Notes: generated by a model not told the origin, from the sequence alone. Numbered from the stretch's first letter, positions 25,604 to 35,750 are shown. The stretch: 64,000 nucleotides of DNA from Gallionella capsiferriformans ES-2 (GCF_000145255.1 NC_014394.1:310001-374000), one strand, 5' to 3'. Program-made: numbers and translations.

Positions 25604-26544
25604 GTGCATTATTACAGAAGGTAGTCGAAGTGGCCGCTGCCGTGTTGCAGCGCCCGGACGGCACGTTTTTGCTCGCACAGCGACCCGCCGACAAAATATG
25701 GGCGGGATACTGGGAATTTCCGGGGGGTAAGGTCGAGGCGGGTGAAACTGCGCACGATGCGCTGGTGCGCGAGTTGCATGAGGAGCTGGGCATTGAGGTT
25801 CTTACCGCCTATCCTTGGCTTACGCGCGTGTTCACCTATCCTCATGCAACAGTCAGGCTGAGTTTTTTTCGGGTCACCGAATGGCGAGGGGAGCTCTATC
25901 CGCATGAAGGTCAGCAATTTTCGTGGCAACAGGCTCAGGACGTGAGGGTGTCGCCTGTGCTGCCGGCGAATGCGCCTATTTTGCGCGCGCTCGAATTGCC
26001 TGCGCTGTATGCGATTAGCAACGTTGCAGAATTGGGTGTGGAGTCGTTTTTGATCAAGCTGCAGGCGCAGCTGGATGCCGGGTTGCAGTTGATCCAATTG
26101 CGGGAAAAAAATTTAACGCCCGAGCGACTTCGCGAACTGGCCGTTCGTACCGTGGCAATGGCGCATGCAGCCGGGGCGAAGGTGTTGATTAATGGGGATT
26201 TAGCGCTGGCGCGCGAGGTCGGTGCGGACGGCGTGCATCTAACCTCACTACAATTGGCTGAACTGACTGAGCGCCCTTCAGTGGCCTGGTGTGCCGCTTC
26301 CTGTCATACGGATGAGGAGTTGCAACGTGCACAGCGACTAGGCTGCGATTTCGCGATGTTAAGCCCTGTGTTGCCAACGCAGAGTCATCCGGGGGCGGCA
26401 CATCTGGGCTGGGAGCGCTTTTCAGCGTTGGCGGCAGGATCATCCATACCGGTCTATGCGTTAGGCGGGCTAACCCGTGCGGAGATGTCGATAGCGTGGC
26501 AGCGGGGTGCGCACGGTATCGCGTTGCTTCGTCAGGCTTGGTAG
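25600..26544 (+). CDS. Nudix hydrolase fused to a ThiE-like domain
   Basis: 314 residues. The N-terminal MutT-type Nudix domain has the box G-x5-E-x7-REL-x-EELGI (about 42-64). The C-terminal TIM-barrel resembles thiamine phosphate synthase ([28 protein letters not shown]), but the usual LIND motif reads LINGD. The fusion is widespread in beta- and gammaproteobacteria; the second domain's role is unclear. The start is TTG 25600, since GGAGGG lies 6 nt upstream, and it overlaps the ubiX stop. Confidence 0.9.
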   Translation: MSALLQKVVEVAAAVLQRPDGTFLLAQRPADKIWAGYWEFPGGKVEAGETAHDALVRELHEELGIEVLTAYPWLTRVFTYPHATVRLSFFRVTEWRGELYPHEGQQFSWQQAQDVRVSPVLPANAPILRALELPALYAISNVAELGVESFLIKLQAQLDAGLQLIQLREKNLTPERLRELAVRTVAMAHAAGAKVLINGDLALAREVGADGVHLTSLQLAELTERPSVAWCAASCHTDEELQRAQRLGCDFAMLSPVLPTQSHPGAAHLGWERFSALAAGSSIPVYALGGLTRAEMSIAWQRGAHGIALLRQAW

Positions 26545-26723
26545 AGTGGTGCGGTAAAGTCTTGTTCGTCGTCGGGCACGGCGACGCGAAATTCTTCGTC
26601 AGCCCATTTCCCCAAGTCGATCATTTTGCAACGTTCGCTGCAAAATGGACGGAAGCGGTTGTTGGTATCCCAAGGGGATTCTTTGCCGCAGCGCGGGCAT
26701 GGCACGATAGGCGGTTTACTCAC
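26532..26723 (-). CDS. yacG: DNA gyrase inhibitor YacG
   Basis: 63-residue zinc protein: [10 protein letters not shown]...[17 protein letters not shown], with all four Cys of the zinc site. It binds GyrB in E. coli. GTG start overlapping the zapD stop. The 3' end overlaps the convergent Nudix-ThiE gene by 13 bases. Confidence 0.94.
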   Translation of the reverse strand: MSKPPIVPCPRCGKESPWDTNNRFRPFCSERCKMIDLGKWADEEFRVAVPDDEQDFTAPLYQA

Positions 26724-27481
26724 GTTGTCAGGGTGCAGAAAGTCAGGTCAAAGGGAACGTCTTGTTCTAACAGCGATGATTTGGCTTCGTAGTTCGCGAC
26801 GATGAAACGAATATTGATGGCATATTTGTTTGCGCCGAGTTCAGGTATGCAGGGCAGGTTAGCTGCCAGTCGCACGCGTAATAGTTGAGCCGCGCGTCCG
26901 CCTTGCATTTGCTGAAAAGTGCCCTGATGCGCGGTAAAACTGATGGTTCTGCCATTTTCACGCAGCAGGCGTAGCAAAATACTGATGGCAGCGCTGATAG
27001 GCAGCAGTGGTGAGAGCCATTCCTGAAGATCGCTACGACGCAAGGCAACGGGTTGCTTTTGCCAGTAATGGTAGGACGGAAGATCGAACTGGCAGGTGCC
27101 GCCTGGCATGCTGGCGCGCTGCTTTATGCTCATCAGCCATTCGTTTTCTCGCAGTATCGCACCCACTTTACCCGTCATGGCGAGGAGTGCGGATGAGGCT
27201 TGTTCAATTTCTGTCAGGATGCTATCCAGCGCCTGCTCGGAAATGGCCGGATTATTATGCAAGCAGGCCAGCGCACGTTTTTGGCGCTCGAGTTCTTGTA
27301 GCAATTCAGATTTAAGATCCGGGCGGCTGGCAACTTCGTGAATTTCAAACAGCGTGGTGAGGGCAACATGATGTTCCATGCTGATTTCGCCTGCTAAAAA
27401 GTAATTCATACGCGCGAACAAATCCTCAAGACGCAACCAGGTGCGTACTTTTTCATTGATGGGGAATTCGTAGCTGATCAC
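26720..27481 (-). CDS. zapD: Cell division protein ZapD
   Basis: Crosslinks FtsZ filaments. 253 residues: N-terminal [14 protein letters not shown] and a later SYHYWQKQP region, as in the family. GTG start at 27481; an in-frame stop shortly upstream rules out extension. Order coaE-zapD-yacG is conserved in proteobacteria. Confidence 0.94.
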   Translation of the reverse strand: MISYEFPINEKVRTWLRLEDLFARMNYFLAGEISMEHHVALTTLFEIHEVASRPDLKSELLQELERQKRALACLHNNPAISEQALDSILTEIEQASSALLAMTGKVGAILRENEWLMSIKQRASMPGGTCQFDLPSYHYWQKQPVALRRSDLQEWLSPLLPISAAISILLRLLRENGRTISFTAHQGTFQQMQGGRAAQLLRVRLAANLPCIPELGANKYAINIRFIVANYEAKSSLLEQDVPFDLTFCTLTT

Positions 27482-27540
27482 GTCGTTATGGTCTTAAATT
27501 CGATAAAAAAAAATGCTAAGGTCGGAAGATATATTGAATA

Positions 27541-28173
27541 TCAGCTTGCCGTCAAATGGTTGTTGCTTATCTGCTGGTAATCGTTGTGAAAGTTGTTTAC
27601 CTGAGCGGTCAATTCGTCCGGCATGCCGTCGTTTTTGATGAGGTCATCCGAGCGAAAAATCCGCTCTTTGCGTGACATTTGTAGCGCAATAATCGCACGA
27701 ATTTCTGATTCGTCAAGCCCGCTACGCTGCATGACGCGCGAAATCTGCTGTTGCTCGCTGCAATCGACCAGTAGGACGCGCTGCACTAGTTTCAAAAAGG
27801 GTGGATTTTCCAGCAGGAGTGGCACCATCAGCAGTGTATACGGCGCTAAGCTCGGGGTGGAGATTGCCTGCGAACAGGCAGTTAAGATCAGCGGATGCAG
27901 GATGTTTTCCAATTTGGCTTTTGCGGCGTAGTCTGCGAAAACCAGATGGCGCATTTTCGGGCGATCCATCGCGCCGGACGCCAGCAGATACTCAGAACCA
28001 AAGTGGGTGCGAATTGCATCGATGGCGTTGCCACCCGGCTGAGTAAGTTGGTGGGCGATCGCATCGGTATCGATAATGCGAACCCCTTTGGCTTCAAACA
28101 GGTGCGCGACCGTACTTTTCCCGCAGCCTATCCCGCCTGTCAGACCGATGCACGTCTGCGGTAGCGAATTCAC
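27541..28173 (-). CDS. coaE: Dephospho-CoA kinase
   Basis: Last step of coenzyme A synthesis. 210 residues: Walker A GLTGGIGCGKSTVA, DTDAIAHQL and the VPLLLEN lid region. GTG start overlapping the pilD stop. The C-terminus is slightly longer than usual. Confidence 0.95.
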   Translation of the reverse strand: MNSLPQTCIGLTGGIGCGKSTVAHLFEAKGVRIIDTDAIAHQLTQPGGNAIDAIRTHFGSEYLLASGAMDRPKMRHLVFADYAAKAKLENILHPLILTACSQAISTPSLAPYTLLMVPLLLENPPFLKLVQRVLLVDCSEQQQISRVMQRSGLDESEIRAIIALQMSRKERIFRSDDLIKNDGMPDELTAQVNNFHNDYQQISNNHLTAS

Positions 28174-29036
28174 GGTGCCAATAGCTGTAAATAGCTCTGT
28201 GTGAGCGTCTGCCCCCAGAACAGTGCGATCAGTCCGCCGCCGGCAAGATATGGCCCGAACGGAATGGGAATCTCGCGGCCCCTTTTGACTGCGATGATTA
28301 AGGCAATGCCGATGATGGCACCGACCAGCGAAGACAGGATGATGATCAGTGGCAGCAGTTGCCAGCCTAACCAGGCACCTAAGGCGGCTAGCAGCTTAAA
28401 GTCTCCGTAGCCCATGCCTTCTTTGCCGGTGACCAGCTTGAATAGCCAAAATACCGACCACAAGGCGAGGTAGCCAAACACGGCGCCTAAGAATGCGTCA
28501 TGCAATGAAGTAAAAGCGCCGTACAGATTGAACAGCAGTCCGGCCCACAGTAGCGGCAGGGTGATGTCGTCAGGTAGTAACTGGGTGTCAAAGTCGATCG
28601 CCGTCAACGCGATTAACGCCCAGATCAGGATAAGGGCCGCGAGGGCGGTCAGTCCGAAACCGAAATGAAATGCTGCAAATCCGCAGAGCAGACCGCTGAA
28701 AGTCTCGATGATCGGGTAGCGGGAGGATATGGCCGTATGACAGCCGGAACACTTGCCGCGCAGCAGCAGATAGCTGATCACAGGGATGTTTTCCCATGCA
28801 CGGATGGCGTGCTGACACTGCGGGCAGGCGGAGCGCGGCACCAGCAGATTGTACGGTTCACTCTCCACGGGTGCTTCGCCGCGCAACTCGGCACATTGCG
28901 ACCGCCAGCCCAGTTCCATCATCTTGGGCAGGCGATGAATGACCACGTTCAGAAAACTGCCAACCATCAGTCCTAGCAGCGTGCAGGTGCCGATAAACAG
29001 GGGGGCGGATGATTCAAGTAAGTCGAATAAGGTCAT
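28170..29036 (-). CDS. pilD: Type IV prepilin peptidase/methyltransferase
   Basis: Cleaves and N-methylates prepilins in the inner membrane. 288 residues: cytoplasmic zinc site (CPQCQHAIRAW...CSGCHTAIS) and the two aspartates of the GxGD-type protease (ALTAIDFDTQLLPDDIT and GMGYGDFKLLAALG). Eight or so helices. No ribosome binding site is visible before ATG 29036; a repeat element fills the whole leader. Confidence 0.95.
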   Translation of the reverse strand: MTLFDLLESSAPLFIGTCTLLGLMVGSFLNVVIHRLPKMMELGWRSQCAELRGEAPVESEPYNLLVPRSACPQCQHAIRAWENIPVISYLLLRGKCSGCHTAISSRYPIIETFSGLLCGFAAFHFGFGLTALAALILIWALIALTAIDFDTQLLPDDITLPLLWAGLLFNLYGAFTSLHDAFLGAVFGYLALWSVFWLFKLVTGKEGMGYGDFKLLAALGAWLGWQLLPLIIILSSLVGAIIGIALIIAVKRGREIPIPFGPYLAGGGLIALFWGQTLTQSYLQLLAP

Positions 29037-29042
29037 AGGTGA

Positions 29043-29120
29043 GGATTGTGGATTGAGAAACGAGGATTGAGGAGGAAATCACGGTGTTTTACTCGATCCG
29101 CAATTCTCGCTCCTCAATCC
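29043..29120. repeat. Heptamer-phased inverted repeat element B
   Basis: Five left-arm heptamers (29043-29077), three close to GGATTGA, then a 14-nt centre, then four right-arm units varying around CTCAATC (29092-29119). It occupies nearly the whole 88-nt gap between the pilC stop and the pilD start. Confidence 0.85.
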
Positions 29121-29124
29121 GGTT

Positions 29125-30336
29125 TTATACGACTTGGCCCATCTTGAAGATAGGCAGATACATCGCCACCACCATGCCGCCGATCAAAGTGCCCAGCACG
29201 ACCATGATGATGGGTTCCATGAGGCTTGAGAGTGCTTCGACGGCGTCGTCCACCTCGGCTTCGTAAAAGTCGGCGACCTTGGAGAGCATCGCATCAAGGG
29301 AGCCGGCTTCTTCGCCGATCGACACCATCTGGATCACCATGCTTGGGAATACTTCGGTATTTTGCATGGCGACGGTCAGGCTGTTACCGGTGCTCACTTC
29401 GCGCTGTATGCTCTTGGTCGCATCAAAATACACGGCATTACCCGCAGCACCCGCGACCGAATTAAAGGCTTCGACCAGCGGCACGCCAGCCGCGAACATT
29501 GTGGATAAAGTGCGGCTCCAGCGCGCGATGGTGGCTTTTTTTACCAGTTCCCCGAAAATGGGAAGTTTAAGGAGCACCCTGTCCATCAAGTGCTGCATCG
29601 GGCGGCTACGCTTCAGGAAATAGAAGAAAGTGTAGAAGCCCCCGCCTATGCCGCCGAAAATGGCCCACCAGTAGCTGACGAAGAAATCTGAAATGGCCAT
29701 GATGAACAAGGTCGGGGCCGGCAAATCAGCGCCGAAGCTTGAGAATAATTCCTTAAATGCGGGAATGACGAAAATCATGATCACGGCCGTGATGATGAAG
29801 GCCACCACGATAATCGAAACCGGATAGAACAGGGCGGATTTGATTTTGCTCTTGATGGCTAGAATCTTTTCCTGATAAGTCGCCAGGCGCTCGAGCAAAC
29901 TATCCAGAATACCTGCCGATTCGCCGGCACCAATCAGATTGCAATACAAATCATCGAAATAGAGGGGATGTTTTTTGAAGGCTTGTTGCAGGCTGCTGCC
30001 GGTTTCAATATCCGTTTTGATCGAAAACAACAGTCTTGAAACGGACGGGTTGTGATGCCCTTTGCCGACGATATCGAACGCCTGCAATAGCGGTACACCG
30101 GCTTTTAGCATGGTCGCTAGTTGCCTTGTGAACAAGGTGATGTCTTTTTGTGTGATTGCTTTGGCGCTGCTGCGCGCTCGTTTTATTTTGGCAACGGTAA
30201 TACCCTGACGGCGCAGATAGGCGGACAAATTGGCTTCGCCGATGGATCGCATTTCACCTTTGACTAACTTGCCGGACTTGTCTTTGCCTTCCCAAGTGTA
30301 GGTGTATTCTTTTGCTTTTTGTTGTGCGACAGCCAT
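29125..30336 (-). CDS. pilC: Type IV pilus inner-membrane platform protein
   Basis: Platform for pilus assembly and retraction. 403 residues with two T2SSF domains: TRQLATMLKAGVPLLQAFDI (from about 88) and SRTLSTMFAAGVPLVEAF (from about 290), plus three membrane segments. GAGGAAA precedes the ATG. pilB is not in the window; the upstream neighbour is a CorC-like gene beyond a repeat element. Confidence 0.95.
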   Translation of the reverse strand: MAVAQQKAKEYTYTWEGKDKSGKLVKGEMRSIGEANLSAYLRRQGITVAKIKRARSSAKAITQKDITLFTRQLATMLKAGVPLLQAFDIVGKGHHNPSVSRLLFSIKTDIETGSSLQQAFKKHPLYFDDLYCNLIGAGESAGILDSLLERLATYQEKILAIKSKIKSALFYPVSIIVVAFIITAVIMIFVIPAFKELFSSFGADLPAPTLFIMAISDFFVSYWWAIFGGIGGGFYTFFYFLKRSRPMQHLMDRVLLKLPIFGELVKKATIARWSRTLSTMFAAGVPLVEAFNSVAGAAGNAVYFDATKSIQREVSTGNSLTVAMQNTEVFPSMVIQMVSIGEEAGSLDAMLSKVADFYEAEVDDAVEALSSLMEPIIMVVLGTLIGGMVVAMYLPIFKMGQVV

Positions 30337-30413
30337 GAAGTTTCCTCTGAGTTGCTATCCGACATTGCGCGGTATGATGCCGAGCTTTGGGTGGATTGTA
30401 AAGTCGGAGAAGC

Positions 30414-30478
30414 GGTGAGTGGTGAGTGGTGAGTGGAAAAACCAGTAGTATTGACTACTTCCTACTCCCCACTCACTG
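30414..30478. repeat. Heptamer-phased inverted repeat element C
   Basis: Three exact copies of GGTGAGT in a row (30414-30434), a spacer still in 7-nt register, and an inverted arm (30456-30478) with units such as TACTCCC and CACTCAC. The right arm overlaps the stop codon of the CorC-like gene. Confidence 0.85.
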
Positions 30479-31750
30479 TTTTTGTACTTGTTGCGGAAAC
30501 AAACGTGCAACTTTGACGATGCGATCTTGAGTTTGAATGATTTCAATGGGGTAGCCTGCGATCTTCAGGCTGGTGCCCGTTTCCGGAATGTCTTCCAGTT
30601 GTTCGAGTATCAGTCCGTTTAGCGTTTTAGCGCTGTCCATCGGCAGGTGTAAGCCGAGCTTTCGGTTAAGTTCGCGTAAGGTAGTGCTGCCCTCTAGCAG
30701 GATGCTGCCATCTTCCTGGCGCAGAAATTTACCCGTTTGTGAGGGGGACTGCGTGGTGAATTCACCGACGATTTCTTCCAAAATATTTTCCAGCGTCACC
30801 AGTCCCAGCAGTTCGCCGTATTCGTCCACCACCAGCCCCATGCGCGTGTGACGTTCCTGGAATTGTTGCAGTTGCTGGAGCAGAGGGGTATCTGACGGTA
30901 TGAAATAGGGTTCCTGCAGTACATCACGTAATTCTGTCGTATTGAAATTTCCCTCTTGAAAAAGCGCCGGGATGCGCTTGATGTGCAGGATGCCCAGGAT
31001 GTTGCCCGGTGTGTCCGCATAAACCGGCAGCAGCGTGTGGTGGCAGGTGATGATCTGCTCGCGCAGCGCGTCCTCATCTGCGTTGATGTTCAGCGACTCG
31101 ATCTGATTGCGCGGGATCATTACGTCGTTGACTGTGATGCGCTCAAGATCGACGAGGTTGAGCAGCATTTTCTGATGTTTGCGCGGCAGGAAGTGTTCGG
31201 CTTCCAGCACCATGCCACGCAATTCTTCCAGGGTTATTTTTTGTTTGCTCTGATCGGTCTGAACTTTAATGCGTAAGAGCCAGAGTACGCCTTTTACGAT
31301 GCCGCCGGCGACCGATACGACAGGATGAAACAAGGTGATCAGCGGGGTGAGCAAGTAGCTTGACGGAAGTGCGATGCGTTCCGGATAGCTCGCCGCGATT
31401 ATTTTTGGCAGAATTTCGCTAAAAATCAGCAGCATCAGCGTGATCAGCAGTGTGCCGATCAGCATCACCAGTTCGTTATGTCCGTACAGGCGCAGCACGA
31501 TGAATTCGGTTAGGGTTGCTGCTGCAACGTTGAGCAAGGTATTGCCGAGCAGGATAGAGCCTAGCAGCTTGTCAATTTTACCCAGCAGCTGTGCGGTGAG
31601 TTTTGCGCTCTTGTTGCCCTTGCGGATTAAATGGTTGAGGCGGTGGCGATTGATCGCCATCATGCTGGTCTCTGAGCCTGAAAAAAATGCGCTACAAACC
31701 AGCAGCAAGATCAAGATGCCAAATAATGAAGCTGTAGAAAAATCGTTCAA
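30473..31750 (-). CDS. CNNM/CorC-type transporter-associated protein (HlyC/CorC family)
   Basis: 425 residues: CNNM membrane domain (FFSGSETSMMAINRHRL at about 24-40), a CBS pair (VMIPRNQIESL; GLVVDEYGELLGLVTLEN) and a C-terminal CorC/HlyC domain. The family is linked to Mg/Co efflux or resistance. The only sensible start is TTG 31750, with no clear ribosome binding site. The stop codon TGA is formed at the edge of repeat element C. Confidence 0.88.
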   Translation of the reverse strand: MNDFSTASLFGILILLLVCSAFFSGSETSMMAINRHRLNHLIRKGNKSAKLTAQLLGKIDKLLGSILLGNTLLNVAAATLTEFIVLRLYGHNELVMLIGTLLITLMLLIFSEILPKIIAASYPERIALPSSYLLTPLITLFHPVVSVAGGIVKGVLWLLRIKVQTDQSKQKITLEELRGMVLEAEHFLPRKHQKMLLNLVDLERITVNDVMIPRNQIESLNINADEDALREQIITCHHTLLPVYADTPGNILGILHIKRIPALFQEGNFNTTELRDVLQEPYFIPSDTPLLQQLQQFQERHTRMGLVVDEYGELLGLVTLENILEEIVGEFTTQSPSQTGKFLRQEDGSILLEGSTTLRELNRKLGLHLPMDSAKTLNGLILEQLEDIPETGTSLKIAGYPIEIIQTQDRIVKVARLFPQQVQKQ

Positions 31751-31802
31751 AGTAGCGTCGCTGAGTGAATTGCAGTCAGTGTGAAAGAGGTGTCGGGCTG
31801 TG

Positions 31803-32591
31803 TCAAGCCACAGGGCGCCGGTAGCTCCATACCATCATGGCGATTCCGGTCAGCACCATCGGCAAACTTAGCCATTGACCCATGCTGATGCCAAGACTCA
31901 TTAAACCGAAAATACCGTCGTCCGGATTGCGGGCGAATTCGCCTAAAAAGCGGAAGCTGCCATAGCCGATCAAAAACAGGCCGGATACGGCGCCGACAGG
32001 GCGCGGTTGCTTTGCATATAGCCAGAGCAGCGTAAATAGCAGCACGCCTTCAAGCGCGAACTCATAAAGTTGGGACGGGTGGCGCGGTAAATTATCGACG
32101 TGAGGGAAAATCATCCCCCAGGGTGCATCGGTTGGTCGTCCCCACAATTCGCCGTTGATGAAATTTCCCAGTCGTCCGAAGGCCAGCCCGGGTGGCACCA
32201 GCGGGGCGATGAAGTCCATCAGTTCGAGCCAGCGCAGTTTTTGCTGATAGGCGAACACGGCCATCGCGACCAGTACGCCCAGAAATCCGCCGTGAAAAGA
32301 CATGCCGCCTTCCCAGACGGCGAGAATTTTGAGCGGGTTGGCAAAATAGTAGGAAGGATTGTAAAACAGCACTTCACCTAGGCGGCCGCCTAAAATCACG
32401 CCCAGCACGCCGTAAAAAAGCAGATCGTCGAGCGTCTTGTTGGTAATCTGCGTGTAATTCAGCGTAACGATGCGTTTCCGCCCCAGCCACAAAAAGGTCA
32501 AAAAGCCTGCCATATACATCAGGCCGTACCAGTGAATTGCGAGCGGGCCGAGTTGCAGGGCGACGGGATTGATGTGTGGATAAACGAGCAT
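31803..32591 (-). CDS. lgt: Prolipoprotein diacylglyceryl transferase
   Basis: Transfers diacylglycerol to lipobox cysteines in the inner membrane. 262 residues, seven helices, with the Lgt signature [16 protein letters not shown] near 146 and HPSQLYE. It is followed on the same strand by the CorC-like gene and is divergent from ilvD. Confidence 0.96.
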   Translation of the reverse strand: MLVYPHINPVALQLGPLAIHWYGLMYMAGFLTFLWLGRKRIVTLNYTQITNKTLDDLLFYGVLGVILGGRLGEVLFYNPSYYFANPLKILAVWEGGMSFHGGFLGVLVAMAVFAYQQKLRWLELMDFIAPLVPPGLAFGRLGNFINGELWGRPTDAPWGMIFPHVDNLPRHPSQLYEFALEGVLLFTLLWLYAKQPRPVGAVSGLFLIGYGSFRFLGEFARNPDDGIFGLMSLGISMGQWLSLPMVLTGIAMMVWSYRRPVA

Positions 32592-32648
32592 GTGGGAATC
32601 AGGTAGAATTGATAACTTGATTATAGCCTACCCTTTCAGAGAGACATC

Positions 32649-34496
32649 ATGCCAGTTTACCGTTCCCGTACTTCCACTCATGGCCGCAATATGGCCGGTG
32701 CGCGCTCCCTGTGGCGCGCGACCGGTATGAAAGAGGGCGATTTCGGCAAGCCCATTATCGCGATTGCCAATTCATTCACTCAGTTTGTGCCCGGTCACGT
32801 TCACCTGAAAGACATGGGGCAGTTGGTTGCGCGTGAAATTGAGCGTGCGGGCGGAATAGCCAAAGAATTCAATACGATCGCGGTGGATGACGGCATCGCG
32901 ATGGGTCACAGCGGCATGCTGTATTCGCTGCCCAGCCGCGATCTGATCGCAGATTCCGTCGAGTATATGGTCAATGCCCATTGCGCCGATGCGCTGGTGT
33001 GTATTTCCAATTGCGACAAGATTACGCCGGGTATGTTGATGGCGGCGATGCGCCTGAATATTCCGGTGGTGTTCGTCTCAGGCGGCCCGATGGAAGCCGG
33101 TAAGGTGAACTGGAATGGCGCGACCCGCGGGCTGGATCTGGTCGATGCGATGGTGGCTGCTGCAGATAGCCATTACAGCGATGCAGAAGTGGATGCGATC
33201 GAGCGCTCCGCCTGTCCGACTTGCGGTTCCTGCTCCGGCATGTTTACCGCCAACTCGATGAATTGCTTGACCGAAGCGCTGGGTCTGTCCCTGCCGGGTA
33301 ACGGTTCGCTGGTTGCGACCCATGCCGAGCGAAAGCAGTTATTTTTGCGTGCAGGGCGCGTGATCGTCGATTTGTGTAAACGTTATTATGAGCAGGATGA
33401 CGAATCGGTGTTGCCGCGCAATATCGCGACGTTTAATGCCTTCGAAAACGCCATGACGCTGGATATCGCGATGGGCGGTTCGACCAATACCGTGTTGCAT
33501 CTGTTGGCTATTGCGCGTGAGGCGGAGGTCGATTTCACCATGAAGGATATGGATCGTTTGTCGCGCCATGTACCCACGTTGTGCAAGGTTGCGCCCTCAT
33601 CCGAATATCACATGGAAGACGTGCATCGAGCCGGCGGCATTCCGGCGATTTTGGGTGAACTCGACAGAGCCGGTTTGCTGCATGGCGAGGTGGGTTCGGT
33701 GCACAGCAAGACGCTGCGCGACGGGTTGGCCGCATGGGATATCGTGCAAAACACCGATGGGACGGCGGACAAGTTTTTCAGAGCCGCACCCGGTGGTATC
33801 GTTACTACCATCGCATTTTCGCAATCGATGCTGTACCCGGAAACGGATTCTGATCGTGCTACGGGCTGCATCCGCGACAAGGCGCATGCCTATTCGCAGG
33901 ACGGTGGTTTGGCGGTGTTGCATGGCAATGTCGCCGTCGACGGTTGTATCGTCAAGACGGCGGGCGTAGATGAGAGCATTTTAAAATTTACCGGGCGTGC
34001 GCGCGTGTTTGAGAGTCAGGACGATGCGGTCGCAGCGGTGCTTGCCGATACTATCGTCGCGGGTGACGTGGTGGTGATCCGTTACGAGGGGCCCAAGGGC
34101 GGTCCGGGTATGCAGGAGATGCTGTATCCGACGGCTTATCTGAAATCGAAAGGCTTAGGCAAAGTCTGTGCCTTGCTCACCGATGGACGTTTTTCCGGTG
34201 GCACCTCGGGGCTCTCTATCGGACATGTCTCGCCGGAAGCGGCTGCAGGCGGTGCGATCGGGCTGGTTGTTGAAGGCGATACGATAGAAATCGACATTCC
34301 CAATCGCAGCATCGTTCTGAGTATTTCGGATGAGGAAATGGTGCGACGCCGCACCGAGATGGCGTCGCGCGGCCGTCTGGCCTGGAAGCCGGTCAGTCGT
34401 GATCGGCAGGTGTCGGTGGCACTGCGGGCCTATGCTGCGATGACCACCAGTGCTGATAAGGGCGCGGTGAGAGATGTGACTCAAATTGAAAGTTAA
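32649..34496 (+). CDS. ilvD: Dihydroxy-acid dehydratase
   Basis: Fe-S enzyme of branched-chain amino acid synthesis. 615 residues, standard for the long form. Cluster cysteines are in [11 protein letters not shown] (about 122) and [17 protein letters not shown] (about 195); [19 protein letters not shown] is near the end. GAGAGA precedes ATG 32649. The stop codon lies at the edge of repeat element D. Confidence 0.97.
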   Translation: MPVYRSRTSTHGRNMAGARSLWRATGMKEGDFGKPIIAIANSFTQFVPGHVHLKDMGQLVAREIERAGGIAKEFNTIAVDDGIAMGHSGMLYSLPSRDLIADSVEYMVNAHCADALVCISNCDKITPGMLMAAMRLNIPVVFVSGGPMEAGKVNWNGATRGLDLVDAMVAAADSHYSDAEVDAIERSACPTCGSCSGMFTANSMNCLTEALGLSLPGNGSLVATHAERKQLFLRAGRVIVDLCKRYYEQDDESVLPRNIATFNAFENAMTLDIAMGGSTNTVLHLLAIAREAEVDFTMKDMDRLSRHVPTLCKVAPSSEYHMEDVHRAGGIPAILGELDRAGLLHGEVGSVHSKTLRDGLAAWDIVQNTDGTADKFFRAAPGGIVTTIAFSQSMLYPETDSDRATGCIRDKAHAYSQDGGLAVLHGNVAVDGCIVKTAGVDESILKFTGRARVFESQDDAVAAVLADTIVAGDVVVIRYEGPKGGPGMQEMLYPTAYLKSKGLGKVCALLTDGRFSGGTSGLSIGHVSPEAAAGGAIGLVVEGDTIEIDIPNRSIVLSISDEEMVRRRTEMASRGRLAWKPVSRDRQVSVALRAYAAMTTSADKGAVRDVTQIES

Positions 34497-34548
34497 CAAC
34501 TGCTAATTTTCAACTATTAATTTTCAATTTTAAATTATCAATTGGAGC
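34481..34548. repeat. AT-rich heptamer-phased repeat element D
   Basis: Between ilvD and the mutarotase gene, successive 7-nt units begin with AA over about nine periods (for example AATTTTC, AACTATT, AATTATC). The left part (AATTGAA) is the approximate complement of the right-hand units. It covers the ilvD stop and ends with the ribosome binding site of the next gene. Base composition differs sharply from the GC-rich neighbours. Confidence 0.7.
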
Positions 34549-34553
34549 TAAAT

Positions 34554-35459
34554 ATGACGACAGCATTGAATTCGCAATTCGGTATCAAAGGGCAATTGGT
34601 TTTTAACGTAGACGCGAGCGGTTTGATCGTCGCTGAAATCGACAACGCATTGGGCCGCGCATCGTTGTGCTTGCAGGGCGCACATCTGATGAGCTGGCAG
34701 CCGAAAAGTCAGGCGGTTCCCGTGGTGTGGTTGTCGCGCGACACGAAACCCGCAGTCGGTAAATCGATACGCGGCGGTGCGCCGGTGTGCTGGCCCTGGT
34801 TTGGCGCGCATGCGAGCGAAGCAGGCTTTCCGGGTCACGGTTTTGCACGCACTGTGCCTTGGCGCGTGATCGAGTCGGGCAGCGAACCCGATGGCGCGAC
34901 GCGACTGACCTTGCGTCTTGTGCCCTCCGACAAAACGCGCGCACAGTGGTTGCATGAATGCAACGTGGATCTGACGGTGATTGTTGGTGAAACGCTGCGT
35001 ATGGAAATGACGACTGAAAATACCGGTGCCACAAATTTCGTGATCGGCGAAGCGCTGCACACCTATTTTCAGATCAGCGACATCGGCGCTATCCGCGTGA
35101 CGGGGCTGGAAGGCACTGAATACTGGGACAAGGTGGGCGGCTCCAACTTGCGTCGTCAGGATGGTGCGATCACGTTTAATAGTGAAGTTGATCGCGTCTA
35201 TATCAACACCGGCAGCGAGTGTGTGATTCACGACGATAAGCTGGCTCGTCGCATTCATATCGCTAAATCAGGCAGCCAATCGACCGTGGTGTGGACGCCG
35301 TGGGTCGAAAAAGCTAATAAAATGGGCGATATGGGGCAGCCGGACGGCTGGCGCGAGATGGTTTGCGTCGAATCGGTCAATGCGATTGAAAATGTGGTGA
35401 CGGTCGCGGCAGGCACGCGTCACACCATGATCGTTGAATATCGTGCCGAGTCGGTTTAA
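34554..35459 (+). CDS. D-hexose-6-phosphate mutarotase (YeaD/GalM-like)
   Basis: 301 residues of the aldose-1-epimerase fold: GAHLMSWQP, SIRGGAPVCWPWFGAH, GFARTVPW, and EALHTYFQISDI with the catalytic His/Glu region. It interconverts anomers of glucose 6-phosphate in the family. ATG 34554 follows GGAG by a normal distance; an in-frame ATG at 34542 lies before the site. Confidence 0.9.
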   Translation: MTTALNSQFGIKGQLVFNVDASGLIVAEIDNALGRASLCLQGAHLMSWQPKSQAVPVVWLSRDTKPAVGKSIRGGAPVCWPWFGAHASEAGFPGHGFARTVPWRVIESGSEPDGATRLTLRLVPSDKTRAQWLHECNVDLTVIVGETLRMEMTTENTGATNFVIGEALHTYFQISDIGAIRVTGLEGTEYWDKVGGSNLRRQDGAITFNSEVDRVYINTGSECVIHDDKLARRIHIAKSGSQSTVVWTPWVEKANKMGDMGQPDGWREMVCVESVNAIENVVTVAAGTRHTMIVEYRAESV

Positions 35460-35470
35460 GGAGTATGCAA

Positions 35471-35704
35471 ATGCGTAAAGTCATCCTGTTTCTTGCGTTG
35501 TTCTATGGCGCGCAAGCCTATGCGTGCGACGTCAAGCACGGCCCGGTAAAACATAAATCCCATAAGCATCCTTGTGCAGAACATGAAAGTCAGCCTTGTC
35601 CTATGCAAGATAAGCATCATGCAGGGGAGGCGGCGAAGTCTGCTGCCGTATTAAAAGCGCCGGTGTTGGATAAGATCGTGCCGGATGCTCAGCCAAGCCA
35701 TTGA
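35471..35704 (+). CDS. Small exported His/Cys-rich protein
   Basis: 77 residues. A signal peptide (KVILFLALFYGAQAYA) is followed by a mature part rich in His, Lys and Cys (CDVKHGPVKHKSHKHPC, then CPMQDKHH). This suggests metal binding in the periplasm, perhaps Cu, Ni or Zn; no family is recognised. AAGGAG (35458-35463) fits ATG 35471 better than ATG 35465. It starts 11 nt after the mutarotase gene. Confidence 0.65.
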   Translation: MRKVILFLALFYGAQAYACDVKHGPVKHKSHKHPCAEHESQPCPMQDKHHAGEAAKSAAVLKAPVLDKIVPDAQPSH

Positions 35705-35750
35705 TGCAGGTATGTGCTGTATTTGTAATAACGGTGTCAACCGGAGTGTG

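Noticed and set aside
24364-30478. Heptamer arrays as CRISPR
   Set aside because: Units are 7 nt without spacers of 30 nt or so, and no cas genes are present.
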